The notes under the pieces are model-generated. The model had not been told where the DNA came from, did no database searches, and was given only the letters and a program-made list of their open reading frames with translations. A stretch of 64,000 bases of DNA from Ferruginibacter sp. (GTDB taxonomy: Bacteria > Bacteroidota > Bacteroidia > Chitinophagales > Chitinophagaceae). Shown here one piece after another: positions 17,309 to 26,322 of this stretch; the first letter of the stretch is position 1; every line of letters begins with the position of its first letter. The stretch spans positions 186,001 to 250,000 of the forward strand of contig JAHBTO010000001.1 of NCBI GenBank assembly GCA_019638525.1, given 5' to 3'. A program made the position numbers and the translations under genes.

Positions 17309-18040
17309 ATGCAAAAGGCATTAATAATAGATGATGAAAGGCTGGCAAGAAACGAATTAAAAAAACTATTACTCGATTTTCCGGAAATAGAAGTAGTAGG
17401 TGAAGCTGCCAATGCAACCGAAGGGCTCGAAAAAATTGAAAACCTATCGCCCGACCTGATTTTTTTAGACATACAAATGCCCGGTAAAACCGGCTTTGAT
17501 ATGCTTACAGAATTAGACAGTTCGCCACATGTTATTTTTACAACCGCTTATGATGAATATGCATTAAAAGCATTTGAGGTAAATGCGCTTGATTACCTGA
17601 TGAAACCGGTAGAACCAAAACGCCTTGCCGATGCCATTCAAAAATTACAGGTAGCCGAAGAAAAAGAAATGGCAGCGGCTATGGCAGGTATAAACAGGGG
17701 TATTTTAACCGATAAAGACCAGGTATTTGTAAAAGACGGGGAGCGATGCTGGTTTGTAAAACTGGGCGAAGTAAGGTTGTTTGAAAGTGTGGGCAATTAT
17801 GCAAAAGTTTTTTTTGGCACATACAAACCATTAATCTTAAAATCGCTGAATGCATTGGAAGAAAGGCTGGATGAAAAAATATTTTTCAGGGCTAACCGAA
17901 AGCATATTGTAAACCTTCGTATGATTGAAAAAATTGAACCTTATTTTAACGGTGGCCTATTACTGGAACTGCAAGGCGGTGAAAAAATTGAAGTAAGCCG
18001 CAGGCAGGCAGTTAAATTTAAAGAAATGATGAGCCTTTAA
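17309..18040 (+). CDS. LytTR-family response regulator
   Basis: The 243-residue protein has a receiver domain (D8, D9; phosphoacceptor D54 in IFLDIQMPGKTG; K103-region LMKPVEP) and a C-terminal LytTR DNA-binding domain. The latter includes VFVKDGERCWFVKLGEV and FFRANRKHIVNL. It is the cognate regulator of the kinase 22 bp upstream. LytTR proteins bind direct repeats rather than palindromes. The following M28 peptidase gene begins 28 bp later and may be in the same transcript, but this does not show it is a regulatory target. Confidence 0.93.
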   Translation: MQKALIIDDERLARNELKKLLLDFPEIEVVGEAANATEGLEKIENLSPDLIFLDIQMPGKTGFDMLTELDSSPHVIFTTAYDEYALKAFEVNALDYLMKPVEPKRLADAIQKLQVAEEKEMAAAMAGINRGILTDKDQVFVKDGERCWFVKLGEVRLFESVGNYAKVFFGTYKPLILKSLNALEERLDEKIFFRANRKHIVNLRMIEKIEPYFNGGLLLELQGGEKIEVSRRQAVKFKEMMSL

Positions 18041-18068
18041 ACCTGCACATAAAAAAATAATCAGCTAC

Positions 18069-19367
18069 ATGAAAAAAATACTATTATTAGTTTGTACAGG
18101 CTTTATAAGCCTGTTTTCTTTTGCTCAAAAAATTGATAAGATTATAAATGCAAAAGAAGTAGAACGTATTGAAAAAATACTTTCGGCCGATGATATGCAG
18201 GGCCGTAAAACTTTTACCCCCGGCATAGACAAGGCTGCTGATTTTATAGCAAGCGAATTTGCAAAAAGCAAACTGCAATTTTTTGGAAACAACACAAATT
18301 ATTTCCAGGTAATAAGCATGGTTAAAGCCAAGCCTTTATCAGTATGGGGCATGCTGGGCAATGACACTTTAAACATGAACAATGTAGCTGCCAATACCAC
18401 CGATGCAGAAATCAACATCAATTCACTTTCTGATTATGAAGTAGTAAGTATAAAGGCCGATGACAATTTTTCTAAAACAGTTTTTCCGTTATTTGAGCAG
18501 GAAAAAAATATGATTATATTGGTAGATACTGCACACAGCAGGCGTTTTAAAAGCATGCAACGCTTTACTGGTAATGCAAAATTTAAATCATCGGTATCAC
18601 AAATTTTTATACTCACACCAAATCTTAACCCCACATCGTTAACATTGCATATAAAAAACGAACTATCAGAGCAAACACTAAAAAATGTTGTAGGCGTTAT
18701 TCCGGGTAAAAGTAAAAAAAACGAGTATGTTGTTTTTGGCGGCCATTACGATCACCTGGGTATAGGTAAGCCGGATAAAAATATGGACAGTATTTACAAT
18801 GGTGCTAATGACGATGCAGCAGGCACTACAGCTGTAATAATGCTGGCAAAATATTTCAGTAAACTAAACGACAATGAACGCACATTAATTTTTGTAGCTT
18901 TTACTGCTGAAGAAATAGGAGGCTTTGGAAGCCGTTATTTTAGCCAGCAGCTAAACCCCGATAGTGTAATAGCTATGTTTAATATTGAGATGATTGGAAC
19001 CGAAAGTAAATGGGGTACCAATAGTGCTTATATTACCGGCTATGAAAAAAGTGATATGGGAAAAATTTTGCAGGCCAACCTCAGTGGTTCAAAATTTCAT
19101 TTTGAACCTGACCCCTATCCAAAACAAAATTTGTTTTACCGTAGCGATAATGCCACCCTTGCTGAGTTAGGTGTACCGGCTCATACCATCTCTACATCTA
19201 AAATGGAAGAACCACCTAATAACGAACCTAATTACCATAAGCAAAGCGATGAGATAGGAACATTAGATATGAAAAATATGGCAGAGATTATAAAAGCTAT
19301 TGCCATTAGCAGTAAATCTATTATAAGCGGAAAAGATACACCCAGCAGGATAGAAAAAAGAAAATAG
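18069..19367 (+). CDS. Secreted M28-family metallopeptidase
   Basis: The 432-residue product carries a clear signal peptide (MKKILLLVCTGFISLFSFAQ). The M28 di-zinc catalytic domain shows the ligand motifs FGGHYDHLGIG (His and Asp), NGANDDAAGTTA (bridging Asp) and FTAEEIGGFGS (catalytic Glu plus ligand Glu). FNIEMIG and the later HTISTSK supply the remaining ligands. A PA-like insert of about 150 residues lies before the catalytic part. M28 enzymes are aminopeptidases in the periplasm or outside the cell. There is no T9SS tail, so it is probably periplasmic. It lies 28 bp after the LytTR regulator. Confidence 0.9.
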   Translation: MKKILLLVCTGFISLFSFAQKIDKIINAKEVERIEKILSADDMQGRKTFTPGIDKAADFIASEFAKSKLQFFGNNTNYFQVISMVKAKPLSVWGMLGNDTLNMNNVAANTTDAEININSLSDYEVVSIKADDNFSKTVFPLFEQEKNMIILVDTAHSRRFKSMQRFTGNAKFKSSVSQIFILTPNLNPTSLTLHIKNELSEQTLKNVVGVIPGKSKKNEYVVFGGHYDHLGIGKPDKNMDSIYNGANDDAAGTTAVIMLAKYFSKLNDNERTLIFVAFTAEEIGGFGSRYFSQQLNPDSVIAMFNIEMIGTESKWGTNSAYITGYEKSDMGKILQANLSGSKFHFEPDPYPKQNLFYRSDNATLAELGVPAHTISTSKMEEPPNNEPNYHKQSDEIGTLDMKNMAEIIKAIAISSKSIISGKDTPSRIEKRK

Positions 19368-19384
19368 CATTTATTATTTTCAAT

Positions 19385-20557
19385 TTATAACCCTGTAAAT
19401 GCTACATGAAAATATTGTTTTATTTCATCCACATCAAACTGTTCGGCTCTTTTTGCTGCTTTTAATTGGAAAGCATCTCTGAGGCTTTCATCTTCATAAA
19501 TTTTTTTCATGGCAGCCGCAAGTGCTGTTACATCATTCACAGGTGTAAGCAGGCCATACTCGCCTATTTCATAATTATTAATAGCCCGGTGGTGCAAGTC
19601 GCTTGCAGGCGCAAGTAATTCCCGTGGGCCCGAACTGCAATCTGTGGAAATTACAGGTTTGCCGCAGGCTAGTGCCTCTATCAATACATTGGGAAAACCC
19701 TCTACATCGCTGCTTAATACAAAACAATCGCTGCGGTAAACATATTTGAACGGGTTCTTATCAAATCCGCAAAAAATAACTTTTTCCATTAGGCCCAAAT
19801 CGTGTACTTTTTGTTTTAGTTCATTTTCCATCACACCACCGCCAACAATTAGCAGTTTGCAGGGAAGGTTTTTGATGATGAAAAAAGCCTGTATAAGCAA
19901 CAGGTGATTTTTTTCTTTTCGAAAACCACCCACATTTACAAAATGAAAAATGTTTTTTTCAAAAACAAATTCTGTAGGCTCATTGATATGCGTTTTAATA
20001 AAATTCAAATCAATAGGATTATAAATTACCCTTACAGGTGTTTTAATCTTAAAATTTTCTACCAGGTCGGTTTGCATGGCATAAGAATTGGCCAATACTA
20101 AATCGGCACGCTTGTATGAATACATGACCATGAATTTTGAAAACATACGGTAGATAGATGAATGACTTTGCTGCATTGTGGTTTGGTGCGTACGTTCGCA
20201 CATAATAACATGGCCTTTATAACCCCAAAAACTTTTCATTAATGCATTGATATAACAGGGGCGATATAAAAATGCTACCGATATGTTGATTTTATTTTTT
20301 TTACAATACCTGTACACCCTCCAGGAAATGATAGGAAGTTTTAAAAACCTGATTGTTTTATCCTGCACTAATGGCTGTTGCAGGTTTAATATTTTTATTT
20401 CCGGTGGAACCTTGTATTCAATAATATTGCTATACAGTGCCAGGTGAATTTCAAAATCATCTTTTAAATGTTCCAGTAAAAGCGACACCACCCTTTCGGC
20501 GCCGCCGGATTGTAATGTATTGATGAAGATGAGCAGTTTGGGCTTTATGCCATTCAT
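19385..20557 (-). CDS. Glycosyltransferase family 4 protein
   Basis: This 390-residue GT-B glycosyltransferase probably adds a sugar to a lipid-linked glycan at the cytoplasmic membrane. The N-terminal domain has the sugar-acceptor loop QSGGAERVVSLLLEHL. The C-terminal domain has the donor-binding segment FHFVNVGGFRKEKNH and the GT4 E-x7-E-like motif SDVEGFPNVLIEALACGKP followed by STDCSSGPREL. It is the last of three minus-strand genes (FkbM, GT4, GT4) and is 82 bp from the previous one. The donor sugar cannot be read from sequence. Confidence 0.88.
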   Translation of the reverse strand: MNGIKPKLLIFINTLQSGGAERVVSLLLEHLKDDFEIHLALYSNIIEYKVPPEIKILNLQQPLVQDKTIRFLKLPIISWRVYRYCKKNKINISVAFLYRPCYINALMKSFWGYKGHVIMCERTHQTTMQQSHSSIYRMFSKFMVMYSYKRADLVLANSYAMQTDLVENFKIKTPVRVIYNPIDLNFIKTHINEPTEFVFEKNIFHFVNVGGFRKEKNHLLLIQAFFIIKNLPCKLLIVGGGVMENELKQKVHDLGLMEKVIFCGFDKNPFKYVYRSDCFVLSSDVEGFPNVLIEALACGKPVISTDCSSGPRELLAPASDLHHRAINNYEIGEYGLLTPVNDVTALAAAMKKIYEDESLRDAFQLKAAKRAEQFDVDEIKQYFHVAFTGL

Positions 20558-20639
20558 TCGGTTCTTATTTTTACTTCACTTGTGCAAATATCAATTAAAT
20601 ATATTTGTTGTGCCAAAAGAGTTTATAATCTTTAAACGA

Positions 20640-21737
20640 TTAGTCAATTACTTCGCTAAAAAGTTTTTCCAATGCCTGTATCATGTTATTTACTGAAAAT
20701 CGTTTTTCAGTTTCGGTAGCTATTTGTTTCCTGTTAAAATTAATTTCCAAAGCACGATTAATAGCTGCTGCAAAGCCTATGATATCATTATCATCAACTA
20801 ATAACCCGGTTTTTTCATTTTCAATAATTTCATTTATACCACCGGCTGCATCAAATGCAATTGCAGGTATGCCCCTGGCGCCTGCTTCTATCAATGCATT
20901 AGGAAAGCCCTCGTAATAAGAACCAAGCAGGAAAAGGTCTGTATCTTCCATACCATTAAAAGGATTTTTATTTTCCGGTATAAAAAAAACCTGTTCATGC
21001 AGGTTAAGCTTTATTACCAGTTTTTGCAATGCTGTTTTTTGTATTCCATCACCAATAATATAAAACTCAAACGGTAGTGATAACAGGCCAACAGCATGAA
21101 TAAGCCTTTCAATACCTTTTTCGGGCGAAAGCCTGCTAACAGTTATAAACTTATATGGCCTGTCAATTTGTTTTACCGGTATTTCATACACATTATTTTT
21201 TGCAGTTGCATTATTGATGATGATGGTTTTTGCAGCATCAATACCATAATGCGTTAACAGGTCTTGCTGCATATATTTTCCCTGGCATATGATAATATTA
21301 AAACGTTGGTAATATTTTTTTATCAACAAGTGGTACAGTAATGGCATTGAAGCATTTTTTGTATTTAAACTTACAATACTGCTTTCCCTGGCAATAAATT
21401 TTATTTTTTTTGAAAACAGGTTTCGGAAGATGGCGAGATAAAGGTTAACATGGTTAGCAGCAGAAAAAACTATATCGGGTTTAAATAGATGAATGAGTTT
21501 TTTTATTTTGAAAAGTGTAAACCGCACCCTGCGTTTATCTAAACTGATGATATTAACAGCCGGGTTAGTGATTTCATAAAACTGTTTGTTGTTTTGTAAA
21601 ATAACAAGCTGTACGCAAAATTTACCAGTATTGATATGATTACACAGTTGAGATACAAATTTTTCTGAGCCCCCGCATTGTAACGAGGGAATTATAATTA
21701 GAAGTCTTATTTTTTTTGTATCCTCCATAATCATCAT
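20640..21737 (-). CDS. Glycosyltransferase family 4 protein
   Basis: This is a second GT4 enzyme of 365 residues. It has the N-terminal loop SLQCGGSEKFVSQLCNHI, the donor-domain motif YKFITVSRLSPEKGIERLI and the nucleotide-sugar motif YYEGFPNALIEAGARGIP. Its ATG at 21737 overlaps the TGA of the FkbM gene (ATGA), so translation is coupled. An alternative ATG lies three codons in. The pairing with another GT4 and a sugar methyltransferase suggests a short surface-glycan or LPS-core module. It differs clearly from its neighbour in sequence, so the pair is not a recent duplication. Confidence 0.88.
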   Translation of the reverse strand: MMIMEDTKKIRLLIIIPSLQCGGSEKFVSQLCNHINTGKFCVQLVILQNNKQFYEITNPAVNIISLDKRRVRFTLFKIKKLIHLFKPDIVFSAANHVNLYLAIFRNLFSKKIKFIARESSIVSLNTKNASMPLLYHLLIKKYYQRFNIIICQGKYMQQDLLTHYGIDAAKTIIINNATAKNNVYEIPVKQIDRPYKFITVSRLSPEKGIERLIHAVGLLSLPFEFYIIGDGIQKTALQKLVIKLNLHEQVFFIPENKNPFNGMEDTDLFLLGSYYEGFPNALIEAGARGIPAIAFDAAGGINEIIENEKTGLLVDDNDIIGFAAAINRALEINFNRKQIATETEKRFSVNNMIQALEKLFSEVID

Positions 21738-22516
21738 ACTTTGCCGGTATAGATGGCAATATAATCATCAAGCCCTGCAACATTCTTATTATGATTTCCT
21801 GTATGCTGCAGGCTGTAACCTAATTTTTTTAATAATGTTACACATTTATCTTTTACACCCGGTAAATGGCAATCATGTGTTGCAAGTAAAATATTGGGTT
21901 TACAGGTTTGTAAAGTTTGTAATGCACCTTGCAATATCTCATATTCGGCCCCTTCCGCATCAATTTTTATAACATCTGGCATGGCAAATCCTTTAGCAAC
22001 CAACCCATCTATACTAACGCATTGAACCATTATTTTATTTACTGCATTTGAAAATACCTGCGATTGCGTAATAAAAGTATTGCCATCTTTTTGATGAACA
22101 TCATCTGAAAATTCAATATTTTTTTCTCTATCGGCCACAGCATAAGGCAACAATTCAATATTATTATTTGCAATTTTTGAAGTATTTATTTTAATATGCT
22201 CTTCAAAAATTTTACGCACACGTGAATTGGGTTCAAAAGCATAAATTTTTCCGTTAACAACTTCAGTATTTGCAATCAGTGAGTAAAATCCAATATTTGC
22301 ACCAATATCATAAATCACTGTATTAGTATGTAATCAGGATAAGAATGTTTTTAATGTTACAGGGTTTTCATAATTACCTGTTAAGTATTCGTAGCTGCTT
22401 CCTGTTGACCATAAATATCCTTTTAATGGGCCCTTCAAAATGGGTAAAAATTTTCTTTTTAATATATACCTGTTAAATTGTATCAGCCTTTTATTTAAAA
22501 TATTTATATGCAACAT
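21734..22516 (-). pseudogene. FkbM-family methyltransferase interrupted by one in-frame TGA
   Basis: Two pieces in the same frame make one FkbM-type SAM-dependent methyltransferase of about 260 codons. The first (22516 to 22334) gives 60 residues with GPLKGYLWSTGSSYEYLTG, the usual FkbM N-terminal segment. The second (from 22333) opens with the SAM-binding motif IYDIGANIGFYSLIA and continues with VIKIDAEGAEYEILQGA. They are separated only by the TGA at 22334-22336, with no frameshift. TGA ends several other genes in the window, so recoding is unlikely. A GTG at 22318 could restart translation but would lose the N-terminal segment. It may be a real nonsense mutation, a strain variant or a base-call error. 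Intact relatives often O-methylate sugars. The stop overlaps the next glycosyltransferase start. Confidence 0.8.
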
Positions 22517-22856
22517 GGCCTATTGATTGGTAAGCATTTTTTATTTTCTGTTGAAGCAATAAAATGATAAGTTACAGCATTTATCCTATAACATGATTTA
22601 CAAAAGTAGGCAGGTTACAATAGCAAATTTAAAACACACAACTTAAGTAATACAGTATTAATCAAAATAATTGTATCTCATCTAAATTCTTAAGAAAAAA
22701 TCTAAAGCGCTGTACTATCTCTTATCAATTTTATTTGTATTTGCTCCAAAAAATATTTTTACAACAATTACAGGTGTTTTCTTTAATACATCAATTAATA
22801 AAAGCTGTATTTAATAATTAATGTAATTAGTGTTTAATTTATGAACTTTGCGCCCT
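22517..22856. other. Gene-free divergent intergenic region, 340 bp
   Basis: This very AT-rich stretch lies between the FkbM gene (minus) and the ABC-F gene (plus). It must hold promoters for both. At its right end GAACTTTG (22843-22850) is a degenerate -7 box 6 nt before the ABC-F ATG. I see no coding frame, hairpin terminator or repeat family in it. Confidence 0.6.
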
Positions 22857-24761
22857 ATGCATTATGCCTCAATAGAAAACCTGGCCAAGTCGTTTGGTAT
22901 ACGCACACTATTTAAAAATATTTCTTTTTATATAGAAGAAGGAGATAAAATAGCGCTGGTGGCCCGTAATGGTAGTGGCAAAACTACCCTGTTAAAAATC
23001 ATTGCAGGCCTTGATACGGCCGATAGTGGTACAGTATGGGTTCATAAAGACATAAAGGTTATTATGCTGCAACAGGAAACCCAATTTGAAGAAAGCAAAA
23101 CAATTTGGGATAATGTTTTGCGTATGAACAACCCCGTGGTGAAAGCAGTAAAAGAATACGAAATGTGCCTGGAACAGGAACCCGAAAATATTGATAAGCT
23201 AACCAGCCTGATGACAAAAGTTGATGAGCTGAATGCCTGGAATTTTGAAAGTGAATTACAACAAATACTGGGCAAGCTTAACCTGCATCATTTAAATGAA
23301 TCGGTAAAAAACCTTAGTGGCGGACAAAGGAAAAGGGTGGCGCTTGCCCAGGCATTGATTGAAGCCCAACTGCACCAGGGTAAGTGCCTGCTGATACTGG
23401 ATGAACCTACCAACCACCTGGATGTACAAATGATTGAATGGCTGGAAGATTATTTATCGGCACAAAAAATAACACTGCTTTGTGTAACACACGATCGATA
23501 TTTTTTAGATGCAGTATGCAACGAGATACTTGAAATAGATGATGAAAAAGTGTATGTGTACAAAGGCGATTATGATTATTTTTTAGAACAAAAAAGCCTG
23601 CGGCACGAAGTACAGGCAAGCGAACTGCAAAAAGATAAAAACATTTACCGTAAAGAACTGGAATGGATGCGTAAGCAACCAAAGGCCCGCACAACCAAAT
23701 CAAAATCGAGGCAGGATGCCTTTGCTGATATTGAAGAAAGAATAAGCCAGCGTAAAGAAGAAACAGACATCAGCCTGCAGGTGAAGATGACAAGGTTGGG
23801 CGGTAAAGTATTGGAGTTAAAAAAAATTTACAAAAGTTATAATGATAAAATAATTCTTAAAGGATTTGACTATACTTTTAAAAAGGGTGAGCGCATTGGC
23901 ATTGTTGGCAAAAACGGAGTAGGAAAATCAACCTTTTTAAAAATAGCTTTATTACAAGAAAAACCCGATAGTGGCAAAGTTAACCACGGCGATACGGTTG
24001 TATTTGGAAATTTTAACCAGGAAGGCTTACAATACAAAGAGGATAAACGTGCCATTGAATATGTGAAAGAGATTGCAGAATTTTTTCCATTGGCTGATGG
24101 TGGTAAAATTTCGGCTACACAGTTTATGGAAAAATTTGGCTTTACTGCAGAACAACAATATACACCACTTAGTAAATTAAGTGGCGGCGAAAAAAGAAGG
24201 TTGCATTTATTAAGTATACTCTTTTGCAACCCCAATTTTTTAATATTGGATGAACCTACCAACGACCTCGACCTGCAAACTTTACGTACGCTGGAAGAGT
24301 TTTTGCTTGATTTTCCGGGATGTATTTTAATTGTTAGCCACGATCGCTATTTTATGGATCGCATGGTAGATCATCTTTTTGCATTTGAAGGTGATGGTAT
24401 CATTAAAGACTTTCCGGGCAACTATACTTTATACAGGCAACACAAGTTGGCAGAAGTAAAGAATGCTTTGCCCGATGTTAGTAATTCATTAACGGGTAAA
24501 CAAACACCTGGGCCCAAAACCCAGCAACCACCTAAGAGCAACCAACAACGCAAACCAACTTTTAAAGAGAAATACGAATTTGATCAGCTAGAAAAAGATA
24601 TTACCGCCCTGCAAAATGAAAAAAATGAACTGGAAGTAAAAATGAACAGTAGTACGTTAAATTATGAAACTTTACAGGAAGTTGCTAACCGTATTAGTGT
24701 TATAGTAAACGAACTTGATGAAAAAGAAATGCGATGGCTTGAGCTTAGCGAATTAATGTAA
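22857..24761 (+). CDS. ABC-F family ATPase (Uup-like)
   Basis: The 634-residue soluble protein has two ABC domains and no membrane segments. The first has Walker A ARNGSGKTTL, signature LSGGQRKRVALAQAL and Walker B LLILDEPTNHLD. The second has GKNGVGKSTFL, LSGGEKRRLHLL and FLILDEPTNDLD. A charged linker (about residues 255-310) lies between them, and a basic, coiled-coil C-terminus (FDQLEKDITALQNEKNELE) resembles Uup. ABC-F proteins act on the ribosome or, for Uup, also bind branched DNA. I start at the ATG at 22857; the TTG at 22848 is also open. Its stop overlaps the stop of the convergent histidine kinase gene. The start region shares a 13-nt identity with that of glycyl-tRNA synthetase. 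Confidence 0.92.
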   Translation: MHYASIENLAKSFGIRTLFKNISFYIEEGDKIALVARNGSGKTTLLKIIAGLDTADSGTVWVHKDIKVIMLQQETQFEESKTIWDNVLRMNNPVVKAVKEYEMCLEQEPENIDKLTSLMTKVDELNAWNFESELQQILGKLNLHHLNESVKNLSGGQRKRVALAQALIEAQLHQGKCLLILDEPTNHLDVQMIEWLEDYLSAQKITLLCVTHDRYFLDAVCNEILEIDDEKVYVYKGDYDYFLEQKSLRHEVQASELQKDKNIYRKELEWMRKQPKARTTKSKSRQDAFADIEERISQRKEETDISLQVKMTRLGGKVLELKKIYKSYNDKIILKGFDYTFKKGERIGIVGKNGVGKSTFLKIALLQEKPDSGKVNHGDTVVFGNFNQEGLQYKEDKRAIEYVKEIAEFFPLADGGKISATQFMEKFGFTAEQQYTPLSKLSGGEKRRLHLLSILFCNPNFLILDEPTNDLDLQTLRTLEEFLLDFPGCILIVSHDRYFMDRMVDHLFAFEGDGIIKDFPGNYTLYRQHKLAEVKNALPDVSNSLTGKQTPGPKTQQPPKSNQQRKPTFKEKYEFDQLEKDITALQNEKNELEVKMNSSTLNYETLQEVANRISVIVNELDEKEMRWLELSELM

Positions 24762-26153
24762 CGGTAATACAACTATAATATTTGTACCCCTGCCGGGAGC
24801 TGTTTCTATAGAACTTTGCCCATTTAACATTGCAACTCTTTCATTAATTCCTAACAACCCAAAAGCCCTGCCATTCTTTTTTGATGTTTTATTAAACCCA
24901 ATGCCATCATCTTGTATCATTAATAATATATTGTTACCTGTTTTTTCTAAATTAATTCTAACCTGTTTTGCTTTTGAATGACGGGCAATATTAGTTAGCG
25001 ATTCTTGTAAAATCCTAAACAGGTTTATAGAAATTGCAGGGTTAATATTAATATCATCAAAAGTATTTTTAAATTTTACTTCAATTCCCGAACGTTGCCC
25101 AAATTCAAAAACCTGCCATTCCATAGCAGCATTAAGCCCTAAATCGTCAATAATGCTTGGCCTTAGCTCGGTACCAATACGCCTGATTGATTTTACCATT
25201 TCGTCAACTAAAATAATAGCATCATCAAATTTGCATTTTACATCATCATTGCAATTGATATTTTTTTTGCTAAGCCAGGCAATATCCATTTTTAATGCAG
25301 TTAATTGTTGCCCCAGTTCATCATGAATTTCCCTGGCAATATGGGTGCGTTCATTTTCACGTATGTTTTGCAGGTGTGCACTTAGTTCAGTTAACTGAAC
25401 GGTGCGTTCATTCAATAAATCAAGTGCCGTTTTTAATTCGGTAACATCGGCAATGGTACCAATATAACCAGTAACCTTACCCGATGAGTTAATTACGGGA
25501 ATGGCCTTTCCATTTACCCATCTTAACTGCCCGTTCTTATTTATAATCCTGTATTCGGTTTCAGATGGTTCAATTTTTTGGGTCTTTTCTTTCCAGCTGT
25601 TTACTTGTTTTGCCCTGTCTTCGGGATGAATAATGTACATCCATGCATCACCAATAGCTTCTTCAAAACTAAGCCCTGTATAGTTCAACCATGTTTGGTT
25701 TACATAGGTGGTTAATCCATTAGCATCTGTTTCAAAAATACCAACCGGCGCATCTTTTGTAAGAGTTCTAAAACGTAGTTCGCTTTCCGAAATTTTCTCT
25801 TCGGCTTTTATCCTTTCTGTTATATCCTGCATCAGCACCGAAATGCCGTTCTCTGATGGATAAATACGGTATTGAAAATAAAGGCCTGCCAATGCATAAT
25901 AATCTTCCTGCACCACTGCCTGCTGGATTTGCATTGCCCGGGTACAACTATTTAAAAATGATGAACAATACTGCACGGGAAATAGTTCTTCTATATCTTT
26001 TCCCAATGCATCCTCTTGTTTTTTTTGTAGATATTTTTCGGCCGTTTTATTTAAATACACAAGTTGCTTCTTATTATTAAATGCCATAAAAGCATCGCTA
26101 ATTCTTTCGTAGATACACGACAGAATATTGTTTATTGACTTTGGTTGAGGCAT
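24753..26153 (-). CDS. PAS-domain sensor histidine kinase (HisKA_3 type)
   Basis: The 466-residue protein has no convincing membrane segment and is likely cytoplasmic. Two PAS domains are visible (about residues 10-115 and 122-245, with TYVNQTWLNYTGLSFEEA and the PAC-like end GYIGTIADVTELK). A HisKA_3 dimerisation domain follows with the phosphorylated His in HIAREIHDELGQQLTALK. The ATPase domain ends with GFGLLGINERVAMLNG and GTNIIVVLP. Kinases of this type pair with NarL/LuxR-type regulators, but none is adjacent. The first nine bases overlap the ABC-F gene end-to-end (TTAATGTAA). The ligand of the PAS domains is unknown. Confidence 0.88.
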   Translation of the reverse strand: MPQPKSINNILSCIYERISDAFMAFNNKKQLVYLNKTAEKYLQKKQEDALGKDIEELFPVQYCSSFLNSCTRAMQIQQAVVQEDYYALAGLYFQYRIYPSENGISVLMQDITERIKAEEKISESELRFRTLTKDAPVGIFETDANGLTTYVNQTWLNYTGLSFEEAIGDAWMYIIHPEDRAKQVNSWKEKTQKIEPSETEYRIINKNGQLRWVNGKAIPVINSSGKVTGYIGTIADVTELKTALDLLNERTVQLTELSAHLQNIRENERTHIAREIHDELGQQLTALKMDIAWLSKKNINCNDDVKCKFDDAIILVDEMVKSIRRIGTELRPSIIDDLGLNAAMEWQVFEFGQRSGIEVKFKNTFDDININPAISINLFRILQESLTNIARHSKAKQVRINLEKTGNNILLMIQDDGIGFNKTSKKNGRAFGLLGINERVAMLNGQSSIETAPGRGTNIIVVLPLH

Positions 26154-26322
26154 TTAATAATAGCTATTCAACAGTAATATACAAAATTGTTTTGCCAGCG
26201 CCAATCTAAAACTGGGCATTTCTTAAAACAATAAAAAAATATTTGCACAATTTGGTATTGATTTTTGATAACCATAAAATTATTTAGTTAACTTCCCTAA
26301 TCATTTTCTCCAAACAATTATT

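Noticed and set aside
22316..22340. Selenocysteine or programmed readthrough at the FkbM TGA
   Set aside because: FkbM proteins are not selenoproteins, no obvious SECIS-like hairpin follows, and TGA serves as an ordinary stop in neighbouring genes.
19385..22516. Glycosyltransferase locus as a recent horizontal transfer island
   Set aside because: No integrase, tRNA, terminal repeat or clear change in composition is visible; three genes alone are not enough evidence.
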